Under the pieces are notes generated by a model that worked only from the letters and a program-made list of their open reading frames with translations, was not told where the DNA came from and did not search any database. From the NCBI GenBank assembly GCA_015520535.1, contig WAPZ01000774.1, forward strand, positions 1-6,525: 6,525 nt of DNA, given 5' to 3'. The position numbers and the translations under genes were made by a program. Every line of letters begins with the position of its first letter. Position 1 is the stretch's first letter. This stretch comes from Candidatus Heimdallarchaeota archaeon (GTDB lineage: Archaea; Asgardarchaeota; Heimdallarchaeia; Hodarchaeales; S146-22). This document shows positions 1 to 6,352 of the stretch, one piece after another.

Positions 1-19
1 AGACAAAATCGTGTAAAAT

Positions 20-1768
20 ATGAGTTCAATGAATAACGAAGAGAGAAAAGAAAGCCGCAAGGAAAAAAAACCACTTACCATTTTTTTATTTAAGACAATA
101 GGTGAACCAGAGTCGACACATGCTGATAGCATTTTATTACAACTTTTAAAAGCATTAAAGCTGGAAGATCGTATTCATCTATATAAACTAAACCCACTGA
201 CTGAAATGGCTTATCGTGCACGGTTTCCTTTTGGCGATACACCATTCTTAGCCGCACTAAATCAAAATGGCAATTATATTTTTGCAAAATCCATAAAAGC
301 AACAAAAGAAGAGATAGTACGAAACCTTAAAAGTGCAATTTCACTGGCAAATGAAGGCTTTGAGGAAAAATACCCCCCCACAAGATTAGTGCTTAGCTAT
401 GACGTGTTTTGTACTTTATCACCCGCACCAAGTAAACCCATAAACACAAATTTATTCCATGAAAAGGCTTTTTTGGAAAGTATATTAGACTATAATATGA
501 AAAAACTTCAAAATATCAAGAAAAGTACGGTTAAAGCGTCAGATTTGTGCCAAATTAATAGTGTAATAGAGTTCCTTATCTATTTATATCATCGCTCCTA
601 CTCACAAGCATTGTTACATTTAGTCTATGAGACTTTAGCGTTGTATGAACTTTTATTGTATGACATTGTTTCGGGTGGTTTTTACCACCCAAAAATGCTT
701 GACGATGCAAAGTATAACAATCCTTATAAATTTGGTTTACAGACACTAGCACACAACATTGACATGCTACGTATTTACGTACGGCTTTTCAAGTTGACTG
801 CTGATTATAACTATCTCTCATTTGCAAAGGGGCTTTTTGCATTCTTATTTAAAAAATTCTACGATGAAAACAAAAATGGCTTTTGTACAAGTTCATATTT
901 ACGTCTTAATAAGAACAACACTTTTTATACACTCAAAGACTATGCTATAGTCACCGATTGGAATTCTTATGCAGCTGATTGCATTTTCGACTTATACTTA
1001 GTCACAAAAGACCAATGGTACCGACAGGTGGCAACAAACATTCTTTTGAAAATTAAAAAAGCATATGAAAACCACGGATTTCTACCCCATTACCTTTATA
1101 CGCCAAGAAAGGTGCAATTACCAAACGCCTTATATCTTTCAGACTATACCTATACCCTTTATAGTCTTATAAAGCATCATTATGTCGATCTTGATAAAAA
1201 AACACTTATTTTATCCAGAAAAATGCTGGATGAAACAATTTCAAGGTTTTTTACTCAGAATAATCTTTTTAAAGACATCCATCTTCTAGAAAAAGACGAC
1301 ATCATCAACACATTTTTACAAGCCCACACTATTTATCCATTAAAGGAAAATGTCTTCCTTTTAGAAGCTATCCATCGGTTATATTTTATTACGCGTGAAG
1401 ACACTTTACTAAATATCTTTGAAAAAATGAGCAAAAGTCTTAAAAAACTTCTTTTGAGAAATGAGCCCGTTAATTCCTTTTTAGCTTTACAACTACAACG
1501 TTGCTTGGGGAAGTCTATTGGCATCTTTATGATTGGTAATAAAAACGAACAAAAGTGGCGAACTATGTGGCTGGAAATTATACAGCGTTATGAACCAATC
1601 GCTAACTGGGCTTTTTATGACATAGATGCTGACCAGGAATTAATTGAATCGATGGGGTTGGACAGCACACATCTAGGGGTATATATTCAGTTTGAAGACA
1701 TCATTCGTGGGCCGATTGATTCAATGCAGGTACTAAAACGACTTCTCACCCAAATTGGGATCTTATGA
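20..1768 (+). CDS. YyaL/SSP411-like protein: thioredoxin-like fold without CXXC plus alpha/alpha-barrel
   Basis: The 582-residue protein looks like a remote member of the YyaL/SSP411 (spermatogenesis-associated protein 20) family, whose biochemical role is poorly known. After a charged tail (1-18), residues 19-108 read as a thioredoxin-like fold: strand TIFLFK, a helix, strand IHLYKL, then GDTPFLAAL (72-80) with a likely cis-proline at 75, a hairpin and a helix. The CXXC position has no cysteine. Residues about 150-490 are helical with barrel signatures: DIVSGGFYH (215-223), DENKNGFCT (282-290), TDWNSYAAD (312-320) and LSDYTYTLYSL (373-383). The family's PHFEKMLYD motif is degraded to PYKFGLQTLAHN (235-246). 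Residues 498-580 match the family's C-terminal end (IGIFMIG, then GPIDSMQVLKRLL), again without cysteines. It is shorter than typical bacterial members (about 600-700 residues). The start is the first ATG; an ATG at 29 is a close alternative. Only 19 upstream bases are visible and none resembles a Shine-Dalgarno site. It converges with the neighbouring genes. Family placement is inference from motif order; the substrate is unknown. Confidence 0.72.
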   Translation: MSSMNNEERKESRKEKKPLTIFLFKTIGEPESTHADSILLQLLKALKLEDRIHLYKLNPLTEMAYRARFPFGDTPFLAALNQNGNYIFAKSIKATKEEIVRNLKSAISLANEGFEEKYPPTRLVLSYDVFCTLSPAPSKPINTNLFHEKAFLESILDYNMKKLQNIKKSTVKASDLCQINSVIEFLIYLYHRSYSQALLHLVYETLALYELLLYDIVSGGFYHPKMLDDAKYNNPYKFGLQTLAHNIDMLRIYVRLFKLTADYNYLSFAKGLFAFLFKKFYDENKNGFCTSSYLRLNKNNTFYTLKDYAIVTDWNSYAADCIFDLYLVTKDQWYRQVATNILLKIKKAYENHGFLPHYLYTPRKVQLPNALYLSDYTYTLYSLIKHHYVDLDKKTLILSRKMLDETISRFFTQNNLFKDIHLLEKDDIINTFLQAHTIYPLKENVFLLEAIHRLYFITREDTLLNIFEKMSKSLKKLLLRNEPVNSFLALQLQRCLGKSIGIFMIGNKNEQKWRTMWLEIIQRYEPIANWAFYDIDADQELIESMGLDSTHLGVYIQFEDIIRGPIDSMQVLKRLLTQIGIL

Positions 1769-1783
1769 GATAAAAAGAAGAAT

Positions 1784-1801
1784 GACCCTTAAACAAGGGT
1801 T
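1784..1801 (+). terminator. Short hairpin in the convergent spacer
   Basis: ACCCTT (1785-1790) and AAGGGT (1795-1800) form a perfect 6-bp stem with an AAAC loop. A G-T wobble pair at 1784/1801 can extend it. It starts 16 bases after the stop of the + strand gene and is followed by a moderately T-rich stretch (TGATTTCTCGTTT). It may mark the mRNA 3' end for that gene, but the T-run is poor, so intrinsic termination is only a suggestion. Confidence 0.4.
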
Positions 1802-1813
1802 GATTTCTCGTTT

Positions 1814-1833
1814 AAAACAAAAAATAAAAAATT
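1814..1833 (-). terminator. T-rich archaeal-type terminator after the TPR gene
   Basis: Read on the minus strand, this is AATTTTTTATTTTTTGTTTT, starting six bases beyond the stop of the TPR-like gene. Archaeal RNA polymerases commonly terminate at runs of T in the non-template strand without needing a hairpin, and this is the strongest such tract in the window. It is the likely end of the minus-strand transcript that includes the TPR gene. Basis: sequence seen directly; function inferred. Confidence 0.6.
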
Positions 1834-1838
1834 GAATC

Positions 1839-2555
1839 TTATTTTAGAAATTTTTCAAAGGATTTGGGTGATGCTACTACGTTAATGTATTTTGGCAGAC
1901 CAATTACAATGGTTGGATCACCACTTAATAACACCACCACAATGTCACCAAATCCACGATAATCATTTACAATAAACTGCATGGTTTCTGCCGTGGCCTC
2001 ATCGGTGGCAAACCAAATGCAAATTTTATGTTTTTTAAACAAAGAAATCTTTTTTTGAGCAAAGATATCGATAGATGGTGCATCCAAAATTTTACTGACA
2101 TTTTTTTCAATTTTATAATTGGCTGCAGTTAAAAGTTGCTCAATCTCTTTTTCATATTGTTCTCGCTTTAACTTAGACGCTTGGCCACGATATTTAGAAG
2201 CTTCCGCGTCTGACCCTAATTTCTCAAAACAAACGGCTAAAGACTCATAAACAGTAATCATTGTTCCAAGAGGAGGATTGTCAAGGCTTTCAAAATATGT
2301 CACTGCCTGTAAATAATAACTAGACGCTTCAACAAAAGAGTCTTGTGAAAAATAGGTATCACCAATGTATTTGAAAACATACCCAATTAAAATTTCATAT
2401 TGACCAGGATCATAACTTTCGGGCCCTTTCTTTTGTATCAGTTCCAATAAATTGTTAAGGAGATTTCGAGCTTCATCATAGTTCCCTTGTTTTAAGAAGC
2501 CCTTAACTTTCTGAATTTGTTCAAAATCGGAACTAAAATGTGATTGGTCACTCAT
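1839..2555 (-). CDS. TPR-like repeat protein with an unidentified C-terminal alpha/beta domain
   Basis: The 238-residue soluble protein has no signal peptide or membrane segment. Residues 11-132 form about three helix-turn-helix repeats of TPR character: FLKQGNYDEARNLLNNLL (20-37), YIGDTYFSQDSFVEASSYY (63-81) and LAVCFEKLGSDAEASKY (106-122). The small-residue and aromatic spacing is typical of TPRs, which usually bind other proteins. A charged helix (about 128-143) links to a C-terminal part (about 144-238) with alternating strands and helices: KICIWFA, a helix, DIVVVLLSG, TIVIG, YINVVAS, then a last helix. I do not recognise this domain; a Rossmann-like or other small alpha/beta fold is possible. 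The ATG start is well supported by GGAGGT six bases upstream, and a TATA-like box lies further up, so the gene probably has its own transcript. It sits 92 bases after the glycosyltransferase gene. A functional link to the glycan genes is not shown. Confidence 0.8.
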   Translation of the reverse strand: MSDQSHFSSDFEQIQKVKGFLKQGNYDEARNLLNNLLELIQKKGPESYDPGQYEILIGYVFKYIGDTYFSQDSFVEASSYYLQAVTYFESLDNPPLGTMITVYESLAVCFEKLGSDAEASKYRGQASKLKREQYEKEIEQLLTAANYKIEKNVSKILDAPSIDIFAQKKISLFKKHKICIWFATDEATAETMQFIVNDYRGFGDIVVVLLSGDPTIVIGLPKYINVVASPKSFEKFLK

Positions 2556-2561
2556 ATAAGA

Positions 2562-2567
2562 ACCTCC
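2562..2567 (-). promoter_or_regulatory. Strong Shine-Dalgarno site of the TPR gene
   Basis: On the minus strand this reads GGAGGT, six bases before the ATG at 2555. It is a full match to the core complement of the 16S rRNA 3' end and is the best ribosome binding site in the window. It fixes the TPR gene start and shows that this organism uses Shine-Dalgarno initiation for at least some genes. Confidence 0.85.
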
Positions 2568-2630
2568 AACGCATTTTTTTACTCATATATTCTATATCTT
2601 TTCTCCACTATCATTCTTACTGTTTAACTC

Positions 2631-2640
2631 TTTATATAAT
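2631..2640 (-). promoter_or_regulatory. TATA-like box ahead of the TPR gene
   Basis: The minus strand reads ATTATATAAA, close to the archaeal TATA consensus (TTTATATA-like). It lies eight bases beyond the glycosyltransferase stop codon. Initiation about 25 bases downstream would fall near 2605 and leave a leader of about 50 bases carrying the GGAGGT site. There is no minus-strand T-run between the two genes, so read-through from the glycan genes may also supply the TPR gene. Inferred from sequence only. Confidence 0.5.
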
Positions 2641-2647
2641 ATTGCTT

Positions 2648-3679
2648 TTAATTGCTTTTTTGCTTCAAATAATTTAAAACCTTTTCTAATTGTAGTTCAC
2701 ATACCTCTTGCCATGTTAAGTTTGTCGGTGGCAAAGGAATCTTAATTTTGTCTTTTAAATAATCAATAATTGTATCTTTAAGCTTATTTGCAGGAACAAC
2801 TAAGTAGAATGGAGAGTTTTTAATTTCAGAGGCGAGAACAGGCTTTTTAAACAGAAAATATTCGCTAATTTTTTGTATCCCCTCATGACTATAATATTTT
2901 CGAAAGGATTTTGGTAGTGGATTTCGTGGTACGATTCCCAAATCGGCTGACCAAATGTAATTGGGAACCTCGTGATGTGGTACCCAGCCAAACCATCTAA
3001 TATTATTGGGATGTCGTTTCAATATTTTCTTTACAAATTTTCTTGCAGGACCATCGCCGACGATCCATAACTCAGCTTTTTCGCTATTAAAGGCATCAGC
3101 AATCTGTGGTAATAAATTAGCTCCTTCATTAATACTCAGTTTTCCGACAAACAGAACTATTTTGGTTGTCGTTGGTATCTTAAGTGTGGATCTTAGGTTT
3201 TTCGTTGCTTTTTTCCGCAGATTTTTTTCGGCATAATTTGGGATTACATATATCGGTTTACTAAATCGAGTTGCATCTTCAGCTAATCCTTGAGAAACAC
3301 ACACAATAATTTGGGATTTGGCCATGGAAAAGCGTTCAATTAATGAGGCCACTTTGTAAAAAAACTTGTTTTTGAACTCAAAAAATATTTGAAGTGCCCA
3401 TGGGCTTCTTCTATCATAAATATACCGTTTTCTCAAGAGAATCAGTGGAAGATATAGCACATCGGGAACGTTTTCTACCCAAAATATATCAGCTTTACGG
3501 AGAGCTAAAGAAATCATGGCTAAAGGATATTTTAGTAACGCCCTAAGATATCGATTCTTTGATTTAATTGTTGGTGCTGACCAAATTTCAACATCGTAAC
3601 CCATTTTTCGTAGGCTTTTTGCTATTTTTATAGAACGTGGATGTTTCCAAGCCTCTAATGCCGCTACTACAATTTTCAT
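2648..3679 (-). CDS. GT4-family glycosyltransferase
   Basis: This 343-residue GT-B fold enzyme should transfer a sugar from a nucleotide-activated donor, with retention, to a glycan or lipid-linked acceptor at the cytoplasmic face of the membrane. The N-terminal Rossmann domain begins MKIVVAALEAWKHPRS (1-16) and includes WSAP at 33-36. IPNYAE (146-151) is the usual GT4 'PN' turn before the second domain. The C-terminal donor-binding domain shows VLFVGKLSINEGANLL (175-190), AELWIVGDGPA (202-212), IRWFGWVPHHEVPNYIWSADLGIVPR (227-252) and QKISEYFLFKKPVLAS (269-284), with Glu273 at the conserved EY position. It is somewhat short for the family. No signal peptide is present; a hydrophobic patch near 50-85 may touch the membrane. 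Its ATG overlaps the wecB stop as ATGA, so the two are translationally coupled. Donor and acceptor cannot be read from the sequence; UDP-ManNAcA or UDP-ManNAc is a guess from context. Confidence 0.9.
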   Translation of the reverse strand: MKIVVAALEAWKHPRSIKIAKSLRKMGYDVEIWSAPTIKSKNRYLRALLKYPLAMISLALRKADIFWVENVPDVLYLPLILLRKRYIYDRRSPWALQIFFEFKNKFFYKVASLIERFSMAKSQIIVCVSQGLAEDATRFSKPIYVIPNYAEKNLRKKATKNLRSTLKIPTTTKIVLFVGKLSINEGANLLPQIADAFNSEKAELWIVGDGPARKFVKKILKRHPNNIRWFGWVPHHEVPNYIWSADLGIVPRNPLPKSFRKYYSHEGIQKISEYFLFKKPVLASEIKNSPFYLVVPANKLKDTIIDYLKDKIKIPLPPTNLTWQEVCELQLEKVLNYLKQKSN

Positions 3680-3694
3680 GGAATATTTCCACCC
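3676..3694 (-). promoter_or_regulatory. wecB/glycosyltransferase ATGA overlap with upstream GGGTGG
   Basis: On the minus strand the glycosyltransferase ATG (3679-3677) shares bases with the wecB TGA (3678-3676), giving ATGA. GGGTGG (3694-3689) lies nine bases upstream inside wecB and can pair partly with the anti-Shine-Dalgarno. The arrangement indicates reinitiation or coupled translation, so the two proteins should be made together. Confidence 0.7.
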
Positions 3695-4878
3695 AAAAAG
3701 TCTTCAATTAATGATGTTATCCGTTCTGATGCAGTTCCACTTCCATAGAATTCCAATGCATTGACCTGTGGCAATTTTTTTTCCATAAAATGTGTCACCG
3801 CGTCAAGAATACGCGTTTTTTTGTAATCAGTTATAATATTCCACCCAGCATCCACAATTTCGACCCATTCTGTAGTTTCGCGCATGGTAACTACCGGTGT
3901 GCCTAAAGCAAAGGCTTCTTTTTGGAGTCCACCACTATCTGTTATAACTAATTTAGCATGTTTAGCTAATTTAAGACTTTGAAAATATCCCACCGGCTCG
4001 ATTACACGAATACCAGGACTCGCAACAAAATCCGAAAACATCCCATAAGAAAGCAAACGTTTCTTCGTACGTGGATGTAATGGTATAATAACGTCTAGAT
4101 CATATTTTTGTGCTACTAATTTAATAGCATCCAGAATTTCTCGCAATTTTTCAGGAAAATCAACATTTTCGGCACGATGGATCGTGGTGTAAATATATTG
4201 GTTTGGCGTTACGGTGAATGGTAACTCGGTTTTCTCAATCCGATCGGCATAAAAAACTATATTATCAATCATTACATCGCCTGTAAGATGAACTTTATCT
4301 GTAGCTATTCCTTCCGCTAATAAATTATCATATGCCGTCTGTGTCGGTGCAAAAAGCAAAGTACTCATATGATCTATTAATACACGATTAATTTCTTCTG
4401 CCATAAACTGTAATCTGGAACGTAGACCAGCTTCCACATGAAACGTATGGATGTGTAACTTTACTGCAGCTAAGGCACCCGCTAAAGCGCTGTTTGTATC
4501 ACCTGGAACCACAACACACTGTGGATGAAACTCTTGGTACGTGTCCTCTAAACGCTCCAACATTAAAGCTGTCTGCTTCCCATGGGTTCCACTGCCTACA
4601 TTTAAATGTTTTACTGGCGTTGGTATCTCTAAGTCTTCAAAAAAGATTTTGTTCATTTCATAATCATAATGTTGTCCTGTATGAACCACACCAAAGTTTA
4701 TACCGTGTTTTCTAAAATATTTTAATAACACGGCTAATTTAACAAATTGTGGCCGTGTTCCTACCACCACCAGCACATCAATATTCGTGTGTGAGGTTGT
4801 GTGTTTTGTAGTATTTGTTTCAAGAACGGAGTGACTATTGCTATTGGAATCATCTGATTTATTTTGTTTTACGTTCAT
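3676..4878 (-). CDS. wecB: UDP-N-acetylglucosamine 2-epimerase (non-hydrolysing)
   Basis: It interconverts UDP-GlcNAc and UDP-ManNAc in the cytoplasm, the first step towards UDP-ManNAcA. From the ATG at 4878 it is 400 residues. Conserved blocks occur in family order: GTRPQFVK (40-47), TGQHYD, PGDTN (125-129), HVEAGLRS (147-154), EEINR (161-165), HRAEN (234-238), LHPRT, TDSGG (313-317) and TTEWVE (335-340). The Arg, Lys, Asp, Glu and His residues important in bacterial WecB are all present. The QKEA and TEWVE forms fit archaeal-type members as I recall them. About 33 residues rich in Ser, Thr, Asn and His precede the core. An in-frame TTG at 4902 would add eight residues, but it abuts a TATA-like box, so the ATG is preferred. 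A GTG (4778-4776) just before the core is a further alternative without a clear ribosome site. wecC lies upstream and the glycosyltransferase overlaps downstream. A hydrolysing epimerase is unlikely given the conserved set. Confidence 0.93.
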   Translation of the reverse strand: MNVKQNKSDDSNSNSHSVLETNTTKHTTSHTNIDVLVVVGTRPQFVKLAVLLKYFRKHGINFGVVHTGQHYDYEMNKIFFEDLEIPTPVKHLNVGSGTHGKQTALMLERLEDTYQEFHPQCVVVPGDTNSALAGALAAVKLHIHTFHVEAGLRSRLQFMAEEINRVLIDHMSTLLFAPTQTAYDNLLAEGIATDKVHLTGDVMIDNIVFYADRIEKTELPFTVTPNQYIYTTIHRAENVDFPEKLREILDAIKLVAQKYDLDVIIPLHPRTKKRLLSYGMFSDFVASPGIRVIEPVGYFQSLKLAKHAKLVITDSGGLQKEAFALGTPVVTMRETTEWVEIVDAGWNIITDYKKTRILDAVTHFMEKKLPQVNALEFYGSGTASERITSLIEDFLGGNIP

Positions 4879-4900
4879 CCTGCGAACCAACTTTTTTCTC

Positions 4901-4910
4901 AATTTATAAT
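4901..4910 (-). promoter_or_regulatory. wecB: TATA-like box and T-run between wecC and wecB
   Basis: The minus strand reads ATTATAAATT, preceded directly by TTTTTT (4916-4911). The box centre is about 28 bases before the ATG at 4878, the spacing expected for an archaeal start giving a nearly leaderless wecB mRNA. The T-run just after the wecC stop could cause partial termination. An internal promoter is therefore plausible, although the short gap also allows simple read-through. Confidence 0.4.
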
Positions 4911-4921
4911 AAAAAAGTTAA

Positions 4922-6244
4922 TTATTTCCCAACACCTTTATATATGAAACCCGCCGATTCGGCAAGTTTACGGGTAAACAAATTTCTTCCATCTACAATT
5001 ATGGGATTAGGTGCCATTTTCGCTTTAATGTCTTCTAATTTGAGTGATTTGTATACTTTATGAAGTGTAGAAATGACCACCGCATCAGCATTGGCAATCG
5101 TCTCTTCAAGATTATGGGATAGCGTAAATTCGTGATTATATCGATCCACATTCTTTACATATGGATCATGACAAAAGATGTTTGCCCCAACCATATATAA
5201 ATCATGAATGAGCGGTAATGTTGGCGTATTTCGAATATCATCAGACTCTGGAAGATATGAAAGCCCTAATATAGCAATTTTAGCACCATTTATCTCCTTA
5301 CCAGCTTCTCGGAACGCCTCGTGTGTAAGCTCCGCTACATGGTGTGGCATATATTCATTAATATCGCGTGCCGTGATGAGTAATTTAGGATAATAGCCGC
5401 CTTTAGTTCCATAAATCAGCAACCAACTATCTTTTGGGATGCAGTGACCACCAACACCAGTACCTGGAATATGCATATTCCTTTCCGGAACTTTGTTCAC
5501 TAATTCACGAACTTTAAATACATCAACACCAACATTTTCACATAAAAGCGCAATTTCATTGGCAAACGCAATCTGCACATCTCGATAGGCGTTTTCGACC
5601 GTCTTCACTAACTCTGCCGTGGTACTGTCCACCACATCAATTTCAGCTTGAACTATATGACTATAGAGTTTTCGTGCCCGTTCGCCGCATTTTTCTGTAT
5701 ATCCTCCAATGACACGATTGACATATCGTAGGTTATGTAATAACTTCCCGGGAGTCACTCTTTCCGGACAACTCGCCAAGTTGAAATCTTGACCCGCATG
5801 TAATCCACTTTCTCTCTCAAGAATCGGTTTTACAATGTTTTTTAACGTTGTCGGCGCAACAGTAGACTCTACAATCACCATTGCACCTTTTTTCAAGCGT
5901 TTTCCAACTGTTGCTGCAGCTTTCATCAATGCACTATATAAGGGTTCTTTTTTTGAGACATCAAACGGCGTTTGTACAGAAATAATAACAGTATCTGCCG
6001 TTTTTATGCAAGAAGGATCTGTTGTTGCCTGAAGACTTCCATTTGCAACAACTTTTTTTAGTAACTCCGGTAATTCGGGTTCATTTCCCGAGATTGGTGA
6101 GATTCCTTGATTGATTAAATCAACTTTTTCTTGAATGATGTCAAGCCCAGTCACTTTAAATCCTTTATTCGCAAATTCGCATGCTAAGGGTAGCCCGACA
6201 TATCCTAATCCCACAACTACAATCTGTTTATCTTCCGCGTGCAT
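4922..6244 (-). CDS. wecC: UDP-N-acetyl-D-mannosamine dehydrogenase
   Basis: A 440-residue NAD-dependent nucleotide-sugar 6-dehydrogenase of the UDP-glucose/GDP-mannose dehydrogenase family. It performs the two-step oxidation of UDP-ManNAc to UDP-ManNAcA in the cytoplasm. The N-terminal NAD domain has VVVGLGYVGLPLA (9-21) and Asp35 after the second strand, followed by VESTVAPTT (125-133) and SCPERVTPG (158-166). The central helix has ELVKTVENAYRDVQ (211-224) with Lys214 and Asn218. The catalytic cysteine is Cys268 in GTGVGGHCIPKD (261-272). The C-terminal domain starts at AILGLSYLPESDDIRNTP (324-341). Length and motif order are normal for the family. The ATG at 6244 is chosen; a TTG at 6253 would add three residues. 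The assignment to UDP-ManNAc rather than UDP-GlcNAc or UDP-glucose rests largely on adjacency to wecB and should be read as probable. wecB follows after 43 bases (from its ATG). Confidence 0.92.
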   Translation of the reverse strand: MHAEDKQIVVVGLGYVGLPLACEFANKGFKVTGLDIIQEKVDLINQGISPISGNEPELPELLKKVVANGSLQATTDPSCIKTADTVIISVQTPFDVSKKEPLYSALMKAAATVGKRLKKGAMVIVESTVAPTTLKNIVKPILERESGLHAGQDFNLASCPERVTPGKLLHNLRYVNRVIGGYTEKCGERARKLYSHIVQAEIDVVDSTTAELVKTVENAYRDVQIAFANEIALLCENVGVDVFKVRELVNKVPERNMHIPGTGVGGHCIPKDSWLLIYGTKGGYYPKLLITARDINEYMPHHVAELTHEAFREAGKEINGAKIAILGLSYLPESDDIRNTPTLPLIHDLYMVGANIFCHDPYVKNVDRYNHEFTLSHNLEETIANADAVVISTLHKVYKSLKLEDIKAKMAPNPIIVDGRNLFTRKLAESAGFIYKGVGK

Positions 6245-6276
6245 CCCTAACAACGACCCATTTATGTAATTTTTTT

Positions 6277-6285
6277 CAATATAAG
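6277..6285 (-). promoter_or_regulatory. wecC: Candidate TATA box for wecC
   Basis: The minus strand reads CTTATATTG. Its centre lies about 37 bases before the wecC ATG at 6244, so initiation near 6256 would leave a leader of roughly 12 bases. No clear Shine-Dalgarno site precedes the ATG; only TTAGGG abuts it. The match to an archaeal TATA consensus is fair. This would make wecC-wecB-glycosyltransferase a transcription unit separate from the upstream oxidoreductase gene. Confidence 0.4.
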
Positions 6286-6319
6286 CGTAAAAGTTTGCAA
6301 ATAAAAAGTGCTAGTAAAT

Positions 6320-6352
6320 TAAAACAAGCGAATGTCAAATCACTTTGTTTTA
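6320..6352 (-). terminator. Stem-loop including the oxidoreductase stop codon
   Basis: TAAAACAA (6320-6327) and TTGTTTTA (6345-6352) are perfect 8-base inverted arms. Inside them GCGA (6328-6331) pairs with TCAC (6340-6343), with one wobble pair on the minus-strand RNA and a single bulged base at 6344, leaving an 8-base loop. The stop codon of the upstream gene forms the base of the 5' arm. On the minus strand it is followed by A+T-rich sequence with TTTTT at 6306-6302. It may end the upstream transcript or protect its 3' end. Together with the candidate wecC promoter it accounts for most of the 6245-6349 gap. Confidence 0.45.

Noticed and set aside
90..305. Minus-strand open frame of 71 residues inside the YyaL-like gene
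   Set aside because: It lies wholly within a well-supported gene on the other strand, shows no recognisable motif and has no start signal.
660..700. GGTGGTTTTTACCACC palindrome (676-691) inside the YyaL-like gene
   Set aside because: It encodes the SGGFYHP barrel motif and lies deep inside the gene, so a regulatory hairpin is not needed to explain it.
2639..2660. Short direct repeat ATTGCTTTT around the glycosyltransferase stop
   Set aside because: It is explained by the Lys/Gln/Ser/Asn codons at the protein's end in AT-rich sequence.
3006..3236. Plus-strand open frame of 76 residues opposite the glycosyltransferase
   Set aside because: It covers the conserved donor-binding region of the GT4 gene on the other strand; its hydrophobic, Phe- and Ser-rich make-up is what an antisense frame of such codons gives.
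4494..5063. Plus-strand open frames opposite wecB and the wecC 3' end
   Set aside because: Both overlap strongly conserved enzyme sequence on the minus strand and have no family resemblance.
6247..6261. Tiny minus-strand upstream frame (ATG GGT CGT TGT TAG) just before wecC
   Set aside because: Four codons, no ribosome site, and it would fall near or upstream of the predicted transcript start; likely chance.
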